A program made the position numbers and the translations under genes. From contig CAYHPY010000016.1 of the NCBI GenBank assembly GCA_964358485.1, positions 1 through 54,842 on the forward strand: a DNA stretch of 54,842 bases. Direction: 5' to 3'. This stretch comes from CAYHPY01 sp964358485. Its GTDB lineage: Bacteria; Elusimicrobiota; Elusimicrobia; UBA1565; UBA9628. Numbering within the stretch: the stretch's first letter is position 1; each line of letters begins with the position of its first letter. Shown piece by piece: positions 45,026 through 52,875 of this stretch. A model generated the notes under the pieces. The model was not told the DNA's origin, did not search any database, and saw nothing but the letters and a program-made list of their open reading frames with translations.

Positions 45026-46032
45026 CAGCGCCTCTCCCCCGCGGGTTCCAGGGTCAGGACCACGCGCGCGTTGGCCGAGCGGGCCCCCGGCGCGGCGGGC
45101 GGCTCCGTCATCCGGGTGTCGGCCTGGCCGGCCGCCGTGATCCGCTTGGCTTCCACGCCGCCCCGCGTCGACAAAAAGCGGCCGACCGCCGCGGCCCGGG
45201 CCGCGCTCAAATCCCAATTGTCCTCGAAGCCCCCCAAAATCCCCCGCTTGGGCGGGGTCCCATCGGTGTGGGCCTCCACCAGGACGGGGCGGGGGGCCAG
45301 CTCCTTGACGGCTCCGGCCACCCGGATGAGCAAAATCGTGCCGGCCTCGGTCAAGGCGGCTTTCTGCGGTTCAAACAGAAGGGCCTCCTGCAGGGTCAAG
45401 GAGAGGATTTCCCCATCCTGGGACGCGCGGGCCAGATCGGCCTGCATCTCCTTGAGGATGGAGTCGGCCAAGGTCCCCAGCTCCTCGCGGGCCTTGAGAA
45501 CGCGGTCCCGGCGCGCCTCCTTCTCCTTTTCCACGGCGGCGGCCGCCTCCGCCGCCTGGCGCGCGGCCTCCTCGACCTGGGCCTTGAGGCCGGCCAGTTC
45601 GACCTGCTGGGCTTCGAGGCTTTTTTTCATGAGGGAGCGGGCGCGGAGAGCCGCGTTTTTTTCCTTCTGGGTCTCGGCCAACTTTCGGTTCTGTTCGTCT
45701 TTTTCCTTCATCAAATCCTTCATTTTCCCGGAAAGCTCCCCATGGTCTGCCTCGAGGGCGTCGAGGAGGTCCTTGTTGGACTTCTCCAGGTAGGCGACCC
45801 GGGCTTCGTAGGCCTTGAGTTTTTCCTCGGCTTCCGACAAGCGGGCCTCGGCGTCGCCTTTTTCCCCCTCCAGAACCGTGATGCGCCCTTCCCGCTCCCG
45901 GACCTGGGACTCAAGCCCCGCGCCCCCGGCCCGCAGACGGCCGATCTCCAAATCCTTCTCCTTGAGCTTGCCGGACGCGCAGCCCGTCATGGCCGCGCCC
46001 AGGAGGGCGACAAGCGCCGGATGCCTTCTCAT
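45025..46032 (-). CDS. OmpA-family peptidoglycan-associated lipoprotein with coiled coil
   Basis: 335 residues. Lipoprotein signal with lipobox MTGC (Cys at 18), then a long charged coiled coil (20-200), then an OmpA C-terminal domain (about 215-330): LLFEPQKAALTEAG, VLVEAHTDGTPP and NWDLSAARAAAVGRFL. It should be anchored in the outer membrane and bind peptidoglycan, the coiled coil spanning the periplasm. First gene of an operon whose others are cytoplasmic metabolic enzymes. Promoter TTGAAA-17-TACAAT lies 12 nt before the ATG. Confidence 0.9.
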   Translation of the reverse strand: MRRHPALVALLGAAMTGCASGKLKEKDLEIGRLRAGGAGLESQVREREGRITVLEGEKGDAEARLSEAEEKLKAYEARVAYLEKSNKDLLDALEADHGELSGKMKDLMKEKDEQNRKLAETQKEKNAALRARSLMKKSLEAQQVELAGLKAQVEEAARQAAEAAAAVEKEKEARRDRVLKAREELGTLADSILKEMQADLARASQDGEILSLTLQEALLFEPQKAALTEAGTILLIRVAGAVKELAPRPVLVEAHTDGTPPKRGILGGFEDNWDLSAARAAAVGRFLSTRGGVEAKRITAAGQADTRMTEPPAAPGARSANARVVLTLEPAGERR

Positions 46033-46044
46033 GAGCGCCCCGGC

Positions 46045-46073
46045 ATTGTACCTAAGAAGTTCTCGGGTTTCAA
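46045..46073 (-). promoter_or_regulatory. Promoter of the OmpA/glyoxylate operon
   Basis: TTGAAA (46073-46068), 17 nt, TACAAT (46050-46045), then 12 nt to ATG 46032. Five of six -35 bases and five of six -10 bases match sigma-70 consensus. The leader would be about 5 nt with no Shine-Dalgarno. Confidence 0.65.
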
Positions 46074-46098
46074 AGGAAGGGAAATGGAGTTTTTCCGC

Positions 46099-46758
46099 TC
46101 AACTCAGATCTTTCTTGGCCAAGGCCCCGCGGAACCAATCGGCCAGCCGCAGGCGGAAATTCTGCAGTTCCTCGCCTTGCTGGATGCGCAGGGGAAGGCC
46201 CTGGCGCCACGCCTTGACCGCGCCCTTTTCGTAGAGGACAAATCCCGGATAGGGCGTCAGGAGCAGGCCCTTGGGGAGCTTGGCCCGGCATTCCGGATCG
46301 GCCCCGTTCATTTTGAGGAAGGACACCCGGCCCTTGTACTCCTTGGAGAGGTCGACCAGGACCGGAAGGGCGATGTCGCAGCCCTCGCAGGGGACTTCGT
46401 AAACCTGGAGCAGGACCAGCGTGCTCGCCCGCTGGACCCGCGGTTGGAAATTGCCCGGAGTGACCTCGTCCAGGGAGGGCCCCGCCGGGGCTTGGGCCGC
46501 CTTGGCCGGCTGGGGCGATCCTGCGTTTCTGGCCTCGGCCGGAGCGCCGGAGCCCCGCGCCTGCCCGCGGTTGCCGTCGAAAGGGCTGAGCTTGACGCCC
46601 TCGCCGCTTGAGGTCCCGCCGCCCGTGGAGGCGGCTCCTCCGGAGGCGGGCCGCTCCGCCTGCTTGGTTTGGGGCTCTTCCCCACAACCGCCTTCCCCGC
46701 AGCCCCAAAGGACGGCGGCGGCGGCAACTAACGGCAGCCAACGGGGGGTGAGCGCCAT
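46099..46758 (-). CDS. Thioredoxin-fold lipoprotein
   Basis: 219 residues. Signal ending in LWGC gives a lipidated Cys at 20. A low-complexity Gly/Ser/Ala/Pro linker (25-100) leads to a thioredoxin-like domain with the active-site CEGC (VPCEGCDIALPV), the conserved cis-Pro region LLTPYPGFVLYEKG and a final helix. A periplasmic or outer-membrane-attached disulfide or redox protein is likely. TATAAT lies 6 nt before the ATG (46770-46765), so it is transcribed alone, divergent from the next gene. Confidence 0.82.
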   Translation of the reverse strand: MALTPRWLPLVAAAAVLWGCGEGGCGEEPQTKQAERPASGGAASTGGGTSSGEGVKLSPFDGNRGQARGSGAPAEARNAGSPQPAKAAQAPAGPSLDEVTPGNFQPRVQRASTLVLLQVYEVPCEGCDIALPVLVDLSKEYKGRVSFLKMNGADPECRAKLPKGLLLTPYPGFVLYEKGAVKAWRQGLPLRIQQGEELQNFRLRLADWFRGALAKKDLS

Positions 46759-46764
46759 GAGCCG

Positions 46765-46770
46765 ATTATA
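46765..46770 (-). promoter_or_regulatory. -10 box (TATAAT) of the thioredoxin lipoprotein gene
   Basis: Consensus TATAAT 6 nt before ATG 46758 on the minus strand, no Shine-Dalgarno; leaderless type. Confidence 0.55.
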
Positions 46771-46787
46771 GCGAAATTCTCCGCGCC

Positions 46788-46816
46788 TTGACTTGCCGGG
46801 CGGGTCCTGTCAGAAT
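46788..46816 (+). promoter_or_regulatory. Divergent promoter of the membrane-anchored protein gene
   Basis: TTGACT (46788-46793), 17 nt, CAGAAT (46811-46816), then 8 nt to ATG 46825. It shares a 66-nt region with the oppositely directed lipoprotein promoter. Confidence 0.45.
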
Positions 46817-46824
46817 AAGGGGCG

Positions 46825-47547
46825 ATGTTTTCCGAGAAGAAGCCCGAGCCCGCGCTCAAGCGCCTGGCCCCCGCCCTGCTCCTGGGACTGCTGGCCCTGG
46901 GCGCCCTGGGAATCCTCCTCTATCCCATGCTCCGACCCGAGACGGGCGCGACCGTCGGCGCGGCCGGCTTTAGCGAAGCCGGGAGTTCCGTCGCGCGGCG
47001 GGAGCGCGGCGCCGGCTCGGGTTTGGAGCTGGTCAAGCCGGGCGCCGGCATGAAAGCGGAGCCCCCGGGCGCGCCGGCCAAGGCGCCGCGCCTGACCGCC
47101 CAACAGCTCACCGAACTCTGCCGGGCGGCCGAGGCCCGCGTCCGGGAGATGGCGGAGCGTTATTCCCGGGACTACCCCGAATTCGCTCAATTCGGCCGCG
47201 ATTGGATGTCCCACCCCGACCTCAAAAAGCTCAACGACGACTACATGCGGGACCGCGACCCCGCCCAATTCCTCCGGGGCTTGGCGGCCTCCGAAAGCTT
47301 TCCCCTATTGGTCCAAAAATACGCCGGGCAAGGCCAAATGGTGGCCTTCGTCAGCGAGACGATGATGAAGTCCTCGCCCCAGGAGCTTTCCACGGCCGTC
47401 ACCTTCATGAGCGAGGAAGCCGAGGTGGACGCCGTCGCCCGCGCCGCCCTAAAGGCCTTGAACCTCAACCCCGCCATCCTGGGCGGGGCGGAGGAAAAAT
47501 CCCCCGCCCCGGCCCAGGCGCCGGCGTCCCCGCCGACCAAACCTTAG
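46825..47547 (+). CDS. Single-pass membrane-anchored protein, unknown
   Basis: 240 residues. One N-terminal membrane helix (about 13-34, Leu/Ala/Gly) leaves residues 40-240 outside the membrane, probably in the periplasm. After a Gly/Ala/Pro linker, a helical domain (90-215) has ELCRAAEARVREMAERYSRD, DRDPAQFLRGL and PQELSTAVTFM. No family recognised. An Ala/Pro-rich tail ends it. It is convergent with the next gene and overlaps its 3' end by 4 nt. Confidence 0.7.
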   Translation: MFSEKKPEPALKRLAPALLLGLLALGALGILLYPMLRPETGATVGAAGFSEAGSSVARRERGAGSGLELVKPGAGMKAEPPGAPAKAPRLTAQQLTELCRAAEARVREMAERYSRDYPEFAQFGRDWMSHPDLKKLNDDYMRDRDPAQFLRGLAASESFPLLVQKYAGQGQMVAFVSETMMKSSPQELSTAVTFMSEEAEVDAVARAALKALNLNPAILGGAEEKSPAPAQAPASPPTKP

Positions 47548-48083
47548 GGCTTCTTTCCGGTTTTGGCTTCCTGGGACGGGCTCTGCTGATATCCGGACCC
47601 CGAGGGCTGGCTGAAGACCTCCATCGGATCCTTTTTGAGCGGAATCTTTCCCTCGGAGATGTCGGCGGCCAGCCGCCCGACCGCGCCGCTGGAGCGGACC
47701 GCTTCCTTCTTGACCTTGGCCAAGGCGGCCTTGGAGCCCTCCGGCGCCTTCTCCAGCGCGGCGGAAAGCGTCTCCTCCGCCCGATTGAGCGCCGCCGAAA
47801 TCCGTCCCGCTGCCTCCGCGATCCCGTCGTCGGCGTCGGCGGCCGCGCCCTCGGCCAGCACCCGCGCCTTCTGCAGTTCCTTGGTCAGGGGCTTGAGTTC
47901 CGCGGCCAGAGCCGGGGCCTGCGCCCCGCGAGAGACCAAACCCTCCACGGCCTGCGCCCGCTCCGCCGCCCCCTCGGCCAGCGCCACGGCCTTGGCCACC
48001 CGCGGGGTGGGCTTGGGATCGTCCCCCGCCCAGGCCGCGCCCGCCAACGACAAGGCTCCCACGAGCATCCAATGAATTCTCAT
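47544..48083 (-). CDS. Small secreted helical protein, unknown
   Basis: 179 residues. Signal peptide 1-19 (ending AWA). The mature part is Ala/Glu/Lys-rich and predicted helical, with repeated A-E-G-A-A pattern (ALAEGAAERA, VLAEGAAADA), then a disordered Ser/Gln/Lys tail. No domain recognised. It overlaps the prolyl oligopeptidase stop by ATGA and so is translated with that exported enzyme. Confidence 0.65.
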   Translation of the reverse strand: MRIHWMLVGALSLAGAAWAGDDPKPTPRVAKAVALAEGAAERAQAVEGLVSRGAQAPALAAELKPLTKELQKARVLAEGAAADADDGIAEAAGRISAALNRAEETLSAALEKAPEGSKAALAKVKKEAVRSSGAVGRLAADISEGKIPLKKDPMEVFSQPSGSGYQQSPSQEAKTGKKP

Positions 48084-50203
48084 TTTTTATCCGCCTCCTC
48101 CATGCCCAACTGCCAAAACAAAAAGCCGTAGCGGTCCACCAGCTCATCGACGGTCTTGCTCAGGGGTTTGCCCGCCCCGTGGCCGGCCTTGGCCTCCATC
48201 CTTAAAAAAACCGGGCGGCCGGAATTGGTGGACTCCTGAAGCTTGGCCGCCATCTTGCGCGCGTGCATCGGGTCCACCCGGGTGTCGGATTCGCCCGACA
48301 TGAGCAAAACCGCCGGGTAAGGCGTGGCCGGGCGGACGCGGTGATAGGGGGAATACTCCGCCAGCCATTGCCGCGCCAGCATTTCGTCGGGGGAGCCGTA
48401 TTCGGGAATCCAAAGGCGCGCCAGCAAAAACCGGTGGTACTTGAGCATGTCCATGAGCGGGACGCTCGCCACCGCCGCGCGGAACTTCGCCGGGGCCTGC
48501 GTGAGCGCCGCGCCCACCAGGAGCCCGCCGTTGGAGCCGCCGGAAATGGCCAGGCGCTCGGGGCGGGTGTACTCGCCGGCCGTCAGCCAATCGGCCGCCG
48601 CCAGAAAATCGTCGAACGAGTTCTGCTTGCGGGAGAGCATCCCGGCCTGGTGCCACTCCTCGCCGTATTCCCCTCCGCCCCGGAGATTGGGCAGGGCGTA
48701 GAGCCCGCCGCGCTCCAACCACAGGATCAGGTGCGGCGAGAAGGTCGGCGTCATGTTGACGCTGAAGCCCCCGTAGCCGGTCAATAAAGTCGGGGCGTTC
48801 TTGTCGCGCCGCAGGCGCTTGGGTTTGACCAGAAACATCGTGATCAGGGTGCCGTCCTTGGACTGATAAGTCACCTGCTCCGACTGAAAATCCTCCAGCG
48901 CGGCGGGCGCGCGTATTTCGTCGAGCTTTTTCAAGGCCCCCCGGATGGGGTAGTCGTAAAGCGCGGGCGGCGAGAAAAACGACTGCCAGACGAAATACAG
49001 ATGCGCGGACCCCGGGCGGCCCGCGAAGGAACTCACCGAGCCCAGCGGCGGCACCGGAACCTCGGTCACCGGCCGGCCGTCCAAGGTGATGAGCTGAAGG
49101 CGGGAGACGGCGCGCTCCAAAAGCTCCACGGCCAGGACCGAGCCCGCGATCTCAAAGCCCGTGATCGTGAACTTGCGCTCCGGGACCACGGTCTTCCACT
49201 GGGTCCGGTCCCAAAATTCCCGGGGGCGCTTGCGGCCCAGGAATTTGTAGGGGCTGAAAATCTCCGCGGCCATGATCTTGAAGCGCGGGGCCCCGTCGTT
49301 GGTCAGCAGATACAGGTTGTCTCCGTGAAAGCGCCCCTCGTAGACGGCCCCGCGGCCCTCCACGACGACGGCGAAACCCGTGGCGTCCTCGGTCAGGTCC
49401 CGAAGGTAAAGGTCGGTCCGCGACCAGCCCTTGGAGGCCGAGACCAGCAGGTAGCGGCCGTCCGGGGAAACTTGAACGTCCGGCCAATCCTCCATCGGCC
49501 GTCCCCGCCCCCAGACCGGCTCGTCGTTGAGGGGATCGCCGCCCATGGCGTGGAAAAAGACGTGGCGGTGGTATTTCTCCTCCCCCGGCGGAACCTCGCC
49601 CGGAGCGGGATAGCGGGTGTAGTAGAAGCCGCTGCGGTCGGGCAGCCAAGCCACGCTGGCGTGGCGGGTGCGCGCGATGGAATCCGGAAGGTCCAGGAGG
49701 GAATCCACCTCCCGCACCCGGAGCGTGGACTCCTCGGAGCCTTTCTCGGAGATTCCGTAGGCCAACATCACCCCGTCCTGGGAGGGATACCACCAATCCA
49801 GGGCCGTGGTCCCGTCGGCGCTGAGCTTATTGGGGTCCAGCAGGACGGTGGCCTTCTCCTCGGCGGCCTCCCGGTAATAGAGCACGGGCTGGTTCTGGGC
49901 GCCCTCGCGCTTGAGGTAAAAGATCTTGGAGCCCGCGTGCTGGACCCCGCTGATGGTCCCGGCGGCCATGAGCTCTTCGATGCGCTTGCGCAGGCGCTCC
50001 CGGCCGGGCCGGGCGTCCAGGGCGGCGCGGGTTTTCTGGTCCTGCTCCGCGGTCCAGCGAACCACCTTGGGGTCGCTCCCCCGCTCCAGCCATTCGTATT
50101 TGTCCCCGGCCTCGGGGGCCTTGAGATTGGTCCCGGGAAGATTGACCGCCCAGGCGGGCGCGGCGGCCAGCAGAAGGAAAAGGAGAGCCCGGTTCAGGCT
50201 CAA
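48080..50203 (-). CDS. Secreted prolyl oligopeptidase (S9A family)
   Basis: 707 residues. Signal peptide 1-19. The seven-bladed propeller occupies about 90-420 (WWYPSQDG, YTRYP, YHRHVFFHAMG) and the hydrolase domain the ends: YGGFSVNMTP, NLRGGGEYGEEWH, nucleophile S557 in ISGGSNGG, Asp in SGESDTRVDP and His in AGHGAG. It cleaves after proline in short peptides, here probably in the periplasm. The start overlaps the stop of the upstream small gene (ATGA). Confidence 0.95.
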   Translation of the reverse strand: MSLNRALLFLLLAAAPAWAVNLPGTNLKAPEAGDKYEWLERGSDPKVVRWTAEQDQKTRAALDARPGRERLRKRIEELMAAGTISGVQHAGSKIFYLKREGAQNQPVLYYREAAEEKATVLLDPNKLSADGTTALDWWYPSQDGVMLAYGISEKGSEESTLRVREVDSLLDLPDSIARTRHASVAWLPDRSGFYYTRYPAPGEVPPGEEKYHRHVFFHAMGGDPLNDEPVWGRGRPMEDWPDVQVSPDGRYLLVSASKGWSRTDLYLRDLTEDATGFAVVVEGRGAVYEGRFHGDNLYLLTNDGAPRFKIMAAEIFSPYKFLGRKRPREFWDRTQWKTVVPERKFTITGFEIAGSVLAVELLERAVSRLQLITLDGRPVTEVPVPPLGSVSSFAGRPGSAHLYFVWQSFFSPPALYDYPIRGALKKLDEIRAPAALEDFQSEQVTYQSKDGTLITMFLVKPKRLRRDKNAPTLLTGYGGFSVNMTPTFSPHLILWLERGGLYALPNLRGGGEYGEEWHQAGMLSRKQNSFDDFLAAADWLTAGEYTRPERLAISGGSNGGLLVGAALTQAPAKFRAAVASVPLMDMLKYHRFLLARLWIPEYGSPDEMLARQWLAEYSPYHRVRPATPYPAVLLMSGESDTRVDPMHARKMAAKLQESTNSGRPVFLRMEAKAGHGAGKPLSKTVDELVDRYGFLFWQLGMEEADKK

Positions 50204-50511
50204 GGGGTCTCCCCGGCTTCCCCGGTTTCACCGATGGGCCAGCGATGGAACACCAGGACCTGCTTGTCGACCTTGGCCTGGTCGTAGTATTTCACGCCGT
50301 CGGAAGACCCCTCGAAGGCCGTGCGCGCCACGGCGTGGGCGGTCAGGACCTCCTTGACCTCCCAGCCCTGCTCGACCACGATCTTGCGGACCGCGGCCTC
50401 GGCCTTGTCCAGGCCCGGGCGGTCCACCCAGCAATTGACGAAGGCCCCGCCGAAGGCTTTCGCCGCCGGGGTTCCGGCCTTGGGAACGGCTTTAAGTCTA
50501 AGGAAGTACAA
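50200..50511 (-). CDS. Small conserved hypothetical protein
   Basis: 103 residues from a TTG at 50511 (MYFLRLKAVP); upstream in-frame ATG 50613 lies inside the DUF4325 gene and gives an unlikely Ser/Arg-rich start. The body GGAFVNCWVDRPGLDKAEAA, IVVEQGWEV and VLVFHRW looks like a compact alpha/beta protein; I do not recognise the family with certainty. ATGA overlap couples it to the prolyl oligopeptidase. The start is the uncertain part; AATAAT lies just before it. Confidence 0.55.
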   Translation of the reverse strand: MYFLRLKAVPKAGTPAAKAFGGAFVNCWVDRPGLDKAEAAVRKIVVEQGWEVKEVLTAHAVARTAFEGSSDGVKYYDQAKVDKQVLVFHRWPIGETGEAGETP

Positions 50512-50533
50512 AATTATTTCTCGAACGGCCGGG

Positions 50534-50827
50534 TCAATCCGCGCCTTCCTGCATGTAGTCGACCACGATGGTAATAATTTTTTTGACGGTCTCGTTGCAC
50601 GATTTGAACTCAATTCGGTCCAGGACGCCGCTGCCGTAGATTCTCAGCAAATCGCTGATCAGGGCGTGAATGAAGGATTGGGTGGTCGCCTCCACGCCGG
50701 CGAAGCTTAAAACGACCTCTTCCTTTTTTTCCAAAGCGGGCACGATCTCTTTCAGGCGCAATTGCCGCGCCGTGTCCTTGTTTTCGGCGAAGGCGCCGGC
50801 ATGCGCCTTTATTTCGATCAGCTTCAT
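50534..50827 (-). CDS. DUF4325 (STAS-like) protein
   Basis: 97 residues. VVLSFAGVEATTQSFIHALI is the STAS-like core found in DUF4325 proteins, which typically pair with a GHKL ATPase as a switch resembling anti-anti-sigma/anti-sigma couples. The ATG is in an ATGA overlap with the HATPase gene, so the two are made together. Likely partner: that ATPase. Downstream target unknown. Confidence 0.8.
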   Translation of the reverse strand: MKLIEIKAHAGAFAENKDTARQLRLKEIVPALEKKEEVVLSFAGVEATTQSFIHALISDLLRIYGSGVLDRIEFKSCNETVKKIITIVVDYMQEGAD

Positions 50828-51786
50828 GAGAAGCGCGGGCTCTTGCGCCGCTCCTGGCGGCGATGTCTCACCGCCGAACTGTAAGTATCGCGGATGGCGT
50901 CCAGAAGCAGGGAGAACTCCTTGGTTTGGTCAAGGGTGATGTCCACCCCCACCACCGTCCCCCGCCAGGGGGGCATGTCCGAACTCACGGTGTGCCGATC
51001 GACGAACGGGTCGGCGTTGAGGCGCTTGCTTCGGGCGGGCGATTTTTTCAGCAGCTTGTAAAAGCCGGCGCCGCTGTAGATCACGAAAAAATCCCGATTG
51101 ACGCTGGCGATGGATTTGATGAAGAAGAGTCCGGCGCCGGCGTTCTGCTCCGTGCCGCCCTCTTTGGCGGTCGTCCCCGTGATGCCCGGCATGAGCGCCA
51201 GGCGAATCGCGTCCAGATCCGTCGGGGCGGCATGCGAGCGGGTGATGGTGCTTTTGATGCCCAGGCCGGTATCGGCGATTCCGACGCGGATCGAATTGCT
51301 TTTTTTATAGTACTGGGCGCACAAAAGGGCCCCATTGCCGGTCTCGGCATGCTCGATGACGTTTCTAATGAGCTCGCTGAATATGTAGCCCAAGGTTTTC
51401 GCTTGTTCCGCCTCCAGATGGAGCATCGGTATCATGTCCGTGATAAAACGCGTTTGCTCGGCCGCGGTTCGAATCTGGGTCAACGGGATGAAGCGCCCGG
51501 CGGGTTCATGTTCCTGGATCACGATGTCCGAAGGGATGTTGAGCAGTTTGAAAAGACCCATGCGGACAAAGTAGTGCCGCGAGGTGGCCTCGAAGGGCTG
51601 GCATGTGATTTTCTCGGGCTTGACGGTCAGCCCGAGGGCCGCGATCATGGAGAGCACGGCGGGGTGCACGGAAATCCATTTGTCGTTGGCGGTGATTTCC
51701 AAGGAATCGGGTGCCGTTGGGTCAAAGCCCCGAATAAAGGGGTCTATATTTCCCAAAAATGCGCTATTTGGGAGGTGTATCTTCAT
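50824..51786 (-). CDS. GHKL/HATPase-domain regulatory protein
   Basis: 320 residues. The C-terminal half is a histidine-kinase-type ATPase: N box ELIRNVIEHA (about 138-147), G1 box IADTGLGIKS and a later GAGLFFIKSI. No phosphoacceptor His domain, membrane helix or receiver is seen, as in anti-sigma-type kinases. The N-terminal 110 residues resemble the unknown domain common in DUF4325-linked ATPases. Together the pair probably forms a phosphorylation-independent or partner switch. Expression is driven by a near-ideal sigma-70 promoter with two operators, so it is likely tightly controlled. Base composition is more AT-rich than in the flanking genes. Confidence 0.82.
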   Translation of the reverse strand: MKIHLPNSAFLGNIDPFIRGFDPTAPDSLEITANDKWISVHPAVLSMIAALGLTVKPEKITCQPFEATSRHYFVRMGLFKLLNIPSDIVIQEHEPAGRFIPLTQIRTAAEQTRFITDMIPMLHLEAEQAKTLGYIFSELIRNVIEHAETGNGALLCAQYYKKSNSIRVGIADTGLGIKSTITRSHAAPTDLDAIRLALMPGITGTTAKEGGTEQNAGAGLFFIKSIASVNRDFFVIYSGAGFYKLLKKSPARSKRLNADPFVDRHTVSSDMPPWRGTVVGVDITLDQTKEFSLLLDAIRDTYSSAVRHRRQERRKSPRFS

Positions 51787-51794
51787 TTCTAGGT

Positions 51795-51824
51795 ATTATA
51801 CCGGGAATCCCGGTATTCTGTCAA
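51795..51824 (-). promoter_or_regulatory. Consensus sigma-70 promoter of the HATPase/DUF4325 operon
   Basis: Perfect TTGACA (51824-51819), an 18-nt spacer and perfect TATAAT (51800-51795), 8 nt before ATG 51786. The spacer is filled by operator 1. Confidence 0.85.
51798..51816. promoter_or_regulatory. Palindromic operator 1
   Basis: ATACCGGGAATCCCGGTAT: 9-bp perfect arms around one central base, lying between -35 and -10 and touching the -10. Binding here would block RNA polymerase. Confidence 0.8.
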
Positions 51825-51826
51825 TA

Positions 51827-51843
51827 TACCGGGATTCCCGGTA
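51827..51843. promoter_or_regulatory. Palindromic operator 2
   Basis: TACCGGGATTCCCGGTA, the reverse complement of the operator 1 core, just upstream of the -35. Centres are 28 bp apart, so two dimers could bind on roughly the same helix face. Confidence 0.8.
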
Positions 51844-51876
51844 AAATAACTAATTTAAAGGCCGCATCTTACGGGG

Positions 51877-52440
51877 TCACTCTTCAGAAAGGACCGGCTC
51901 ATCCGGGCCCCGCCAGGTGACCCGCTTGACCCGGCCCTCCACCAGCCCCTCCTCGCGAAGCTGGTCGAAGACCGCCGCCGGGGGCCAGCCGTGCGGCTGG
52001 TCGGCGAAGTAAAAACCGGCGGCGCGCAGGCCGGCCAGCGCCTTGGCCAGGGTTTTGCGCTCGCGGCAGGCTATCCTCCAGCGGCGCCCGAAGAATTCCC
52101 GTTTGCCCCCAAGCGCGGCGGCTTGGTTTTCGGCCTCCGCGCCCTCGCAGACGACCACGATCTCCAGGGCCAGGACCGACTCGACGAAGCTGAAGGGGTT
52201 TCCCGGCTTGGCCCCCTGGGCGAAAAACCGCCGAGTTGCAAATCCCATCCATGCAAAATAGGCCGCCAGGGCGCCAAGACTGATCCCCACGCAGGCGCCC
52301 ATGACCCGAAAGGGGCGCGCCAACTCCCCGAAGTGTGTGTATCCGACATAGCCGCCGACCAGGGCGCCGAGCGGGAGAAGGATCCCGCCCAAAATCCCAA
52401 GGGCTCTCTCGAGGCTTCTATTTTTGGATTCCGGGTTCAC
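51877..52440 (-). CDS. Two-helix membrane protein, unknown
   Basis: 187 residues. Two N-terminal membrane helices (about 13-34 and 46-68) are followed by a cytoplasmic or periplasmic soluble domain (70-187) with ESVLALEIVVVCEGAEA and FGRRWRIACRERKTL. No family recognised. It overlaps the next upstream small gene by ATGA, so the two act together; that pairing of a small soluble protein with a membrane protein is suggestive only. Confidence 0.65.
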   Translation of the reverse strand: MNPESKNRSLERALGILGGILLPLGALVGGYVGYTHFGELARPFRVMGACVGISLGALAAYFAWMGFATRRFFAQGAKPGNPFSFVESVLALEIVVVCEGAEAENQAAALGGKREFFGRRWRIACRERKTLAKALAGLRAAGFYFADQPHGWPPAAVFDQLREEGLVEGRVKRVTWRGPDEPVLSEE

Positions 52441-52739
52441 AAGTCGGGCCGACGGCTTCTAGCCGCGAATCGACGCTTCCACTCGTCTGCCGGCACCCAG
52501 GTTTCTTCGCTTTCATCGTCAAAGATGATCCAACCGCCGCACGCTTCAGAGAGAGAACGGAGCTGCTGAATATGCTTTGAACTGAATTCCAGTCGACCGA
52601 AAGTCTTGCGTGAGCCCGCAACTGCTTCCCAAAGTGCGAATTCGAGCCCTTCCATCCAGGCGGCGCTCCATCCCTCTTCGGAAAGCTCAGACATGAAGCT
52701 CGCGAGCCTTTGCTGGTCGGACGCAAGGTCTTTAAGCAT
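52437..52739 (-). CDS. Small acidic soluble protein, unknown
   Basis: 100 residues. SFMSELSEEGWSAAWMEGLE and GGWIIFDDESEETWVPADEW are Trp- and acid-rich, a composition common in small immunity-type proteins, but I recognise no family. Its start is 66 nt from the left end of an insertion sequence, so its original promoter may have been displaced. TTATCT, about 16 nt upstream of the ATG, is a weak -10. Confidence 0.6.
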   Translation of the reverse strand: MLKDLASDQQRLASFMSELSEEGWSAAWMEGLEFALWEAVAGSRKTFGRLEFSSKHIQQLRSLSEACGGWIIFDDESEETWVPADEWKRRFAARSRRPDL

Positions 52740-52805
52740 TCAATGCCAAGGTCAGATAACGCAACGCTAAGCGGCGGCGCCCCGATTGATGGAGAAAATG
52801 CAAAA

Positions 52806-52872
52806 AGCGTAACCTTTGGTTGAGAGAAGTCGCATAGGCCAGTAGAAGCTGGCCCACCAAGGAGGTTACGCT
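52806..52872 (+). promoter_or_regulatory. Left-end stem-loop covering the transposase ribosome binding site
   Basis: AGCGTAACCT plus TTGGT (52806-52820) pairs with ACCAA plus AGGTTACGCT (52856-52872), leaving a GG bulge. An inner stem GGCCAG/CTGGCC (52837-52854) caps it. The GGAGG Shine-Dalgarno (52861-52865) is inside the stem. Confidence 0.7.
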
Positions 52873-52875
52873 CAA

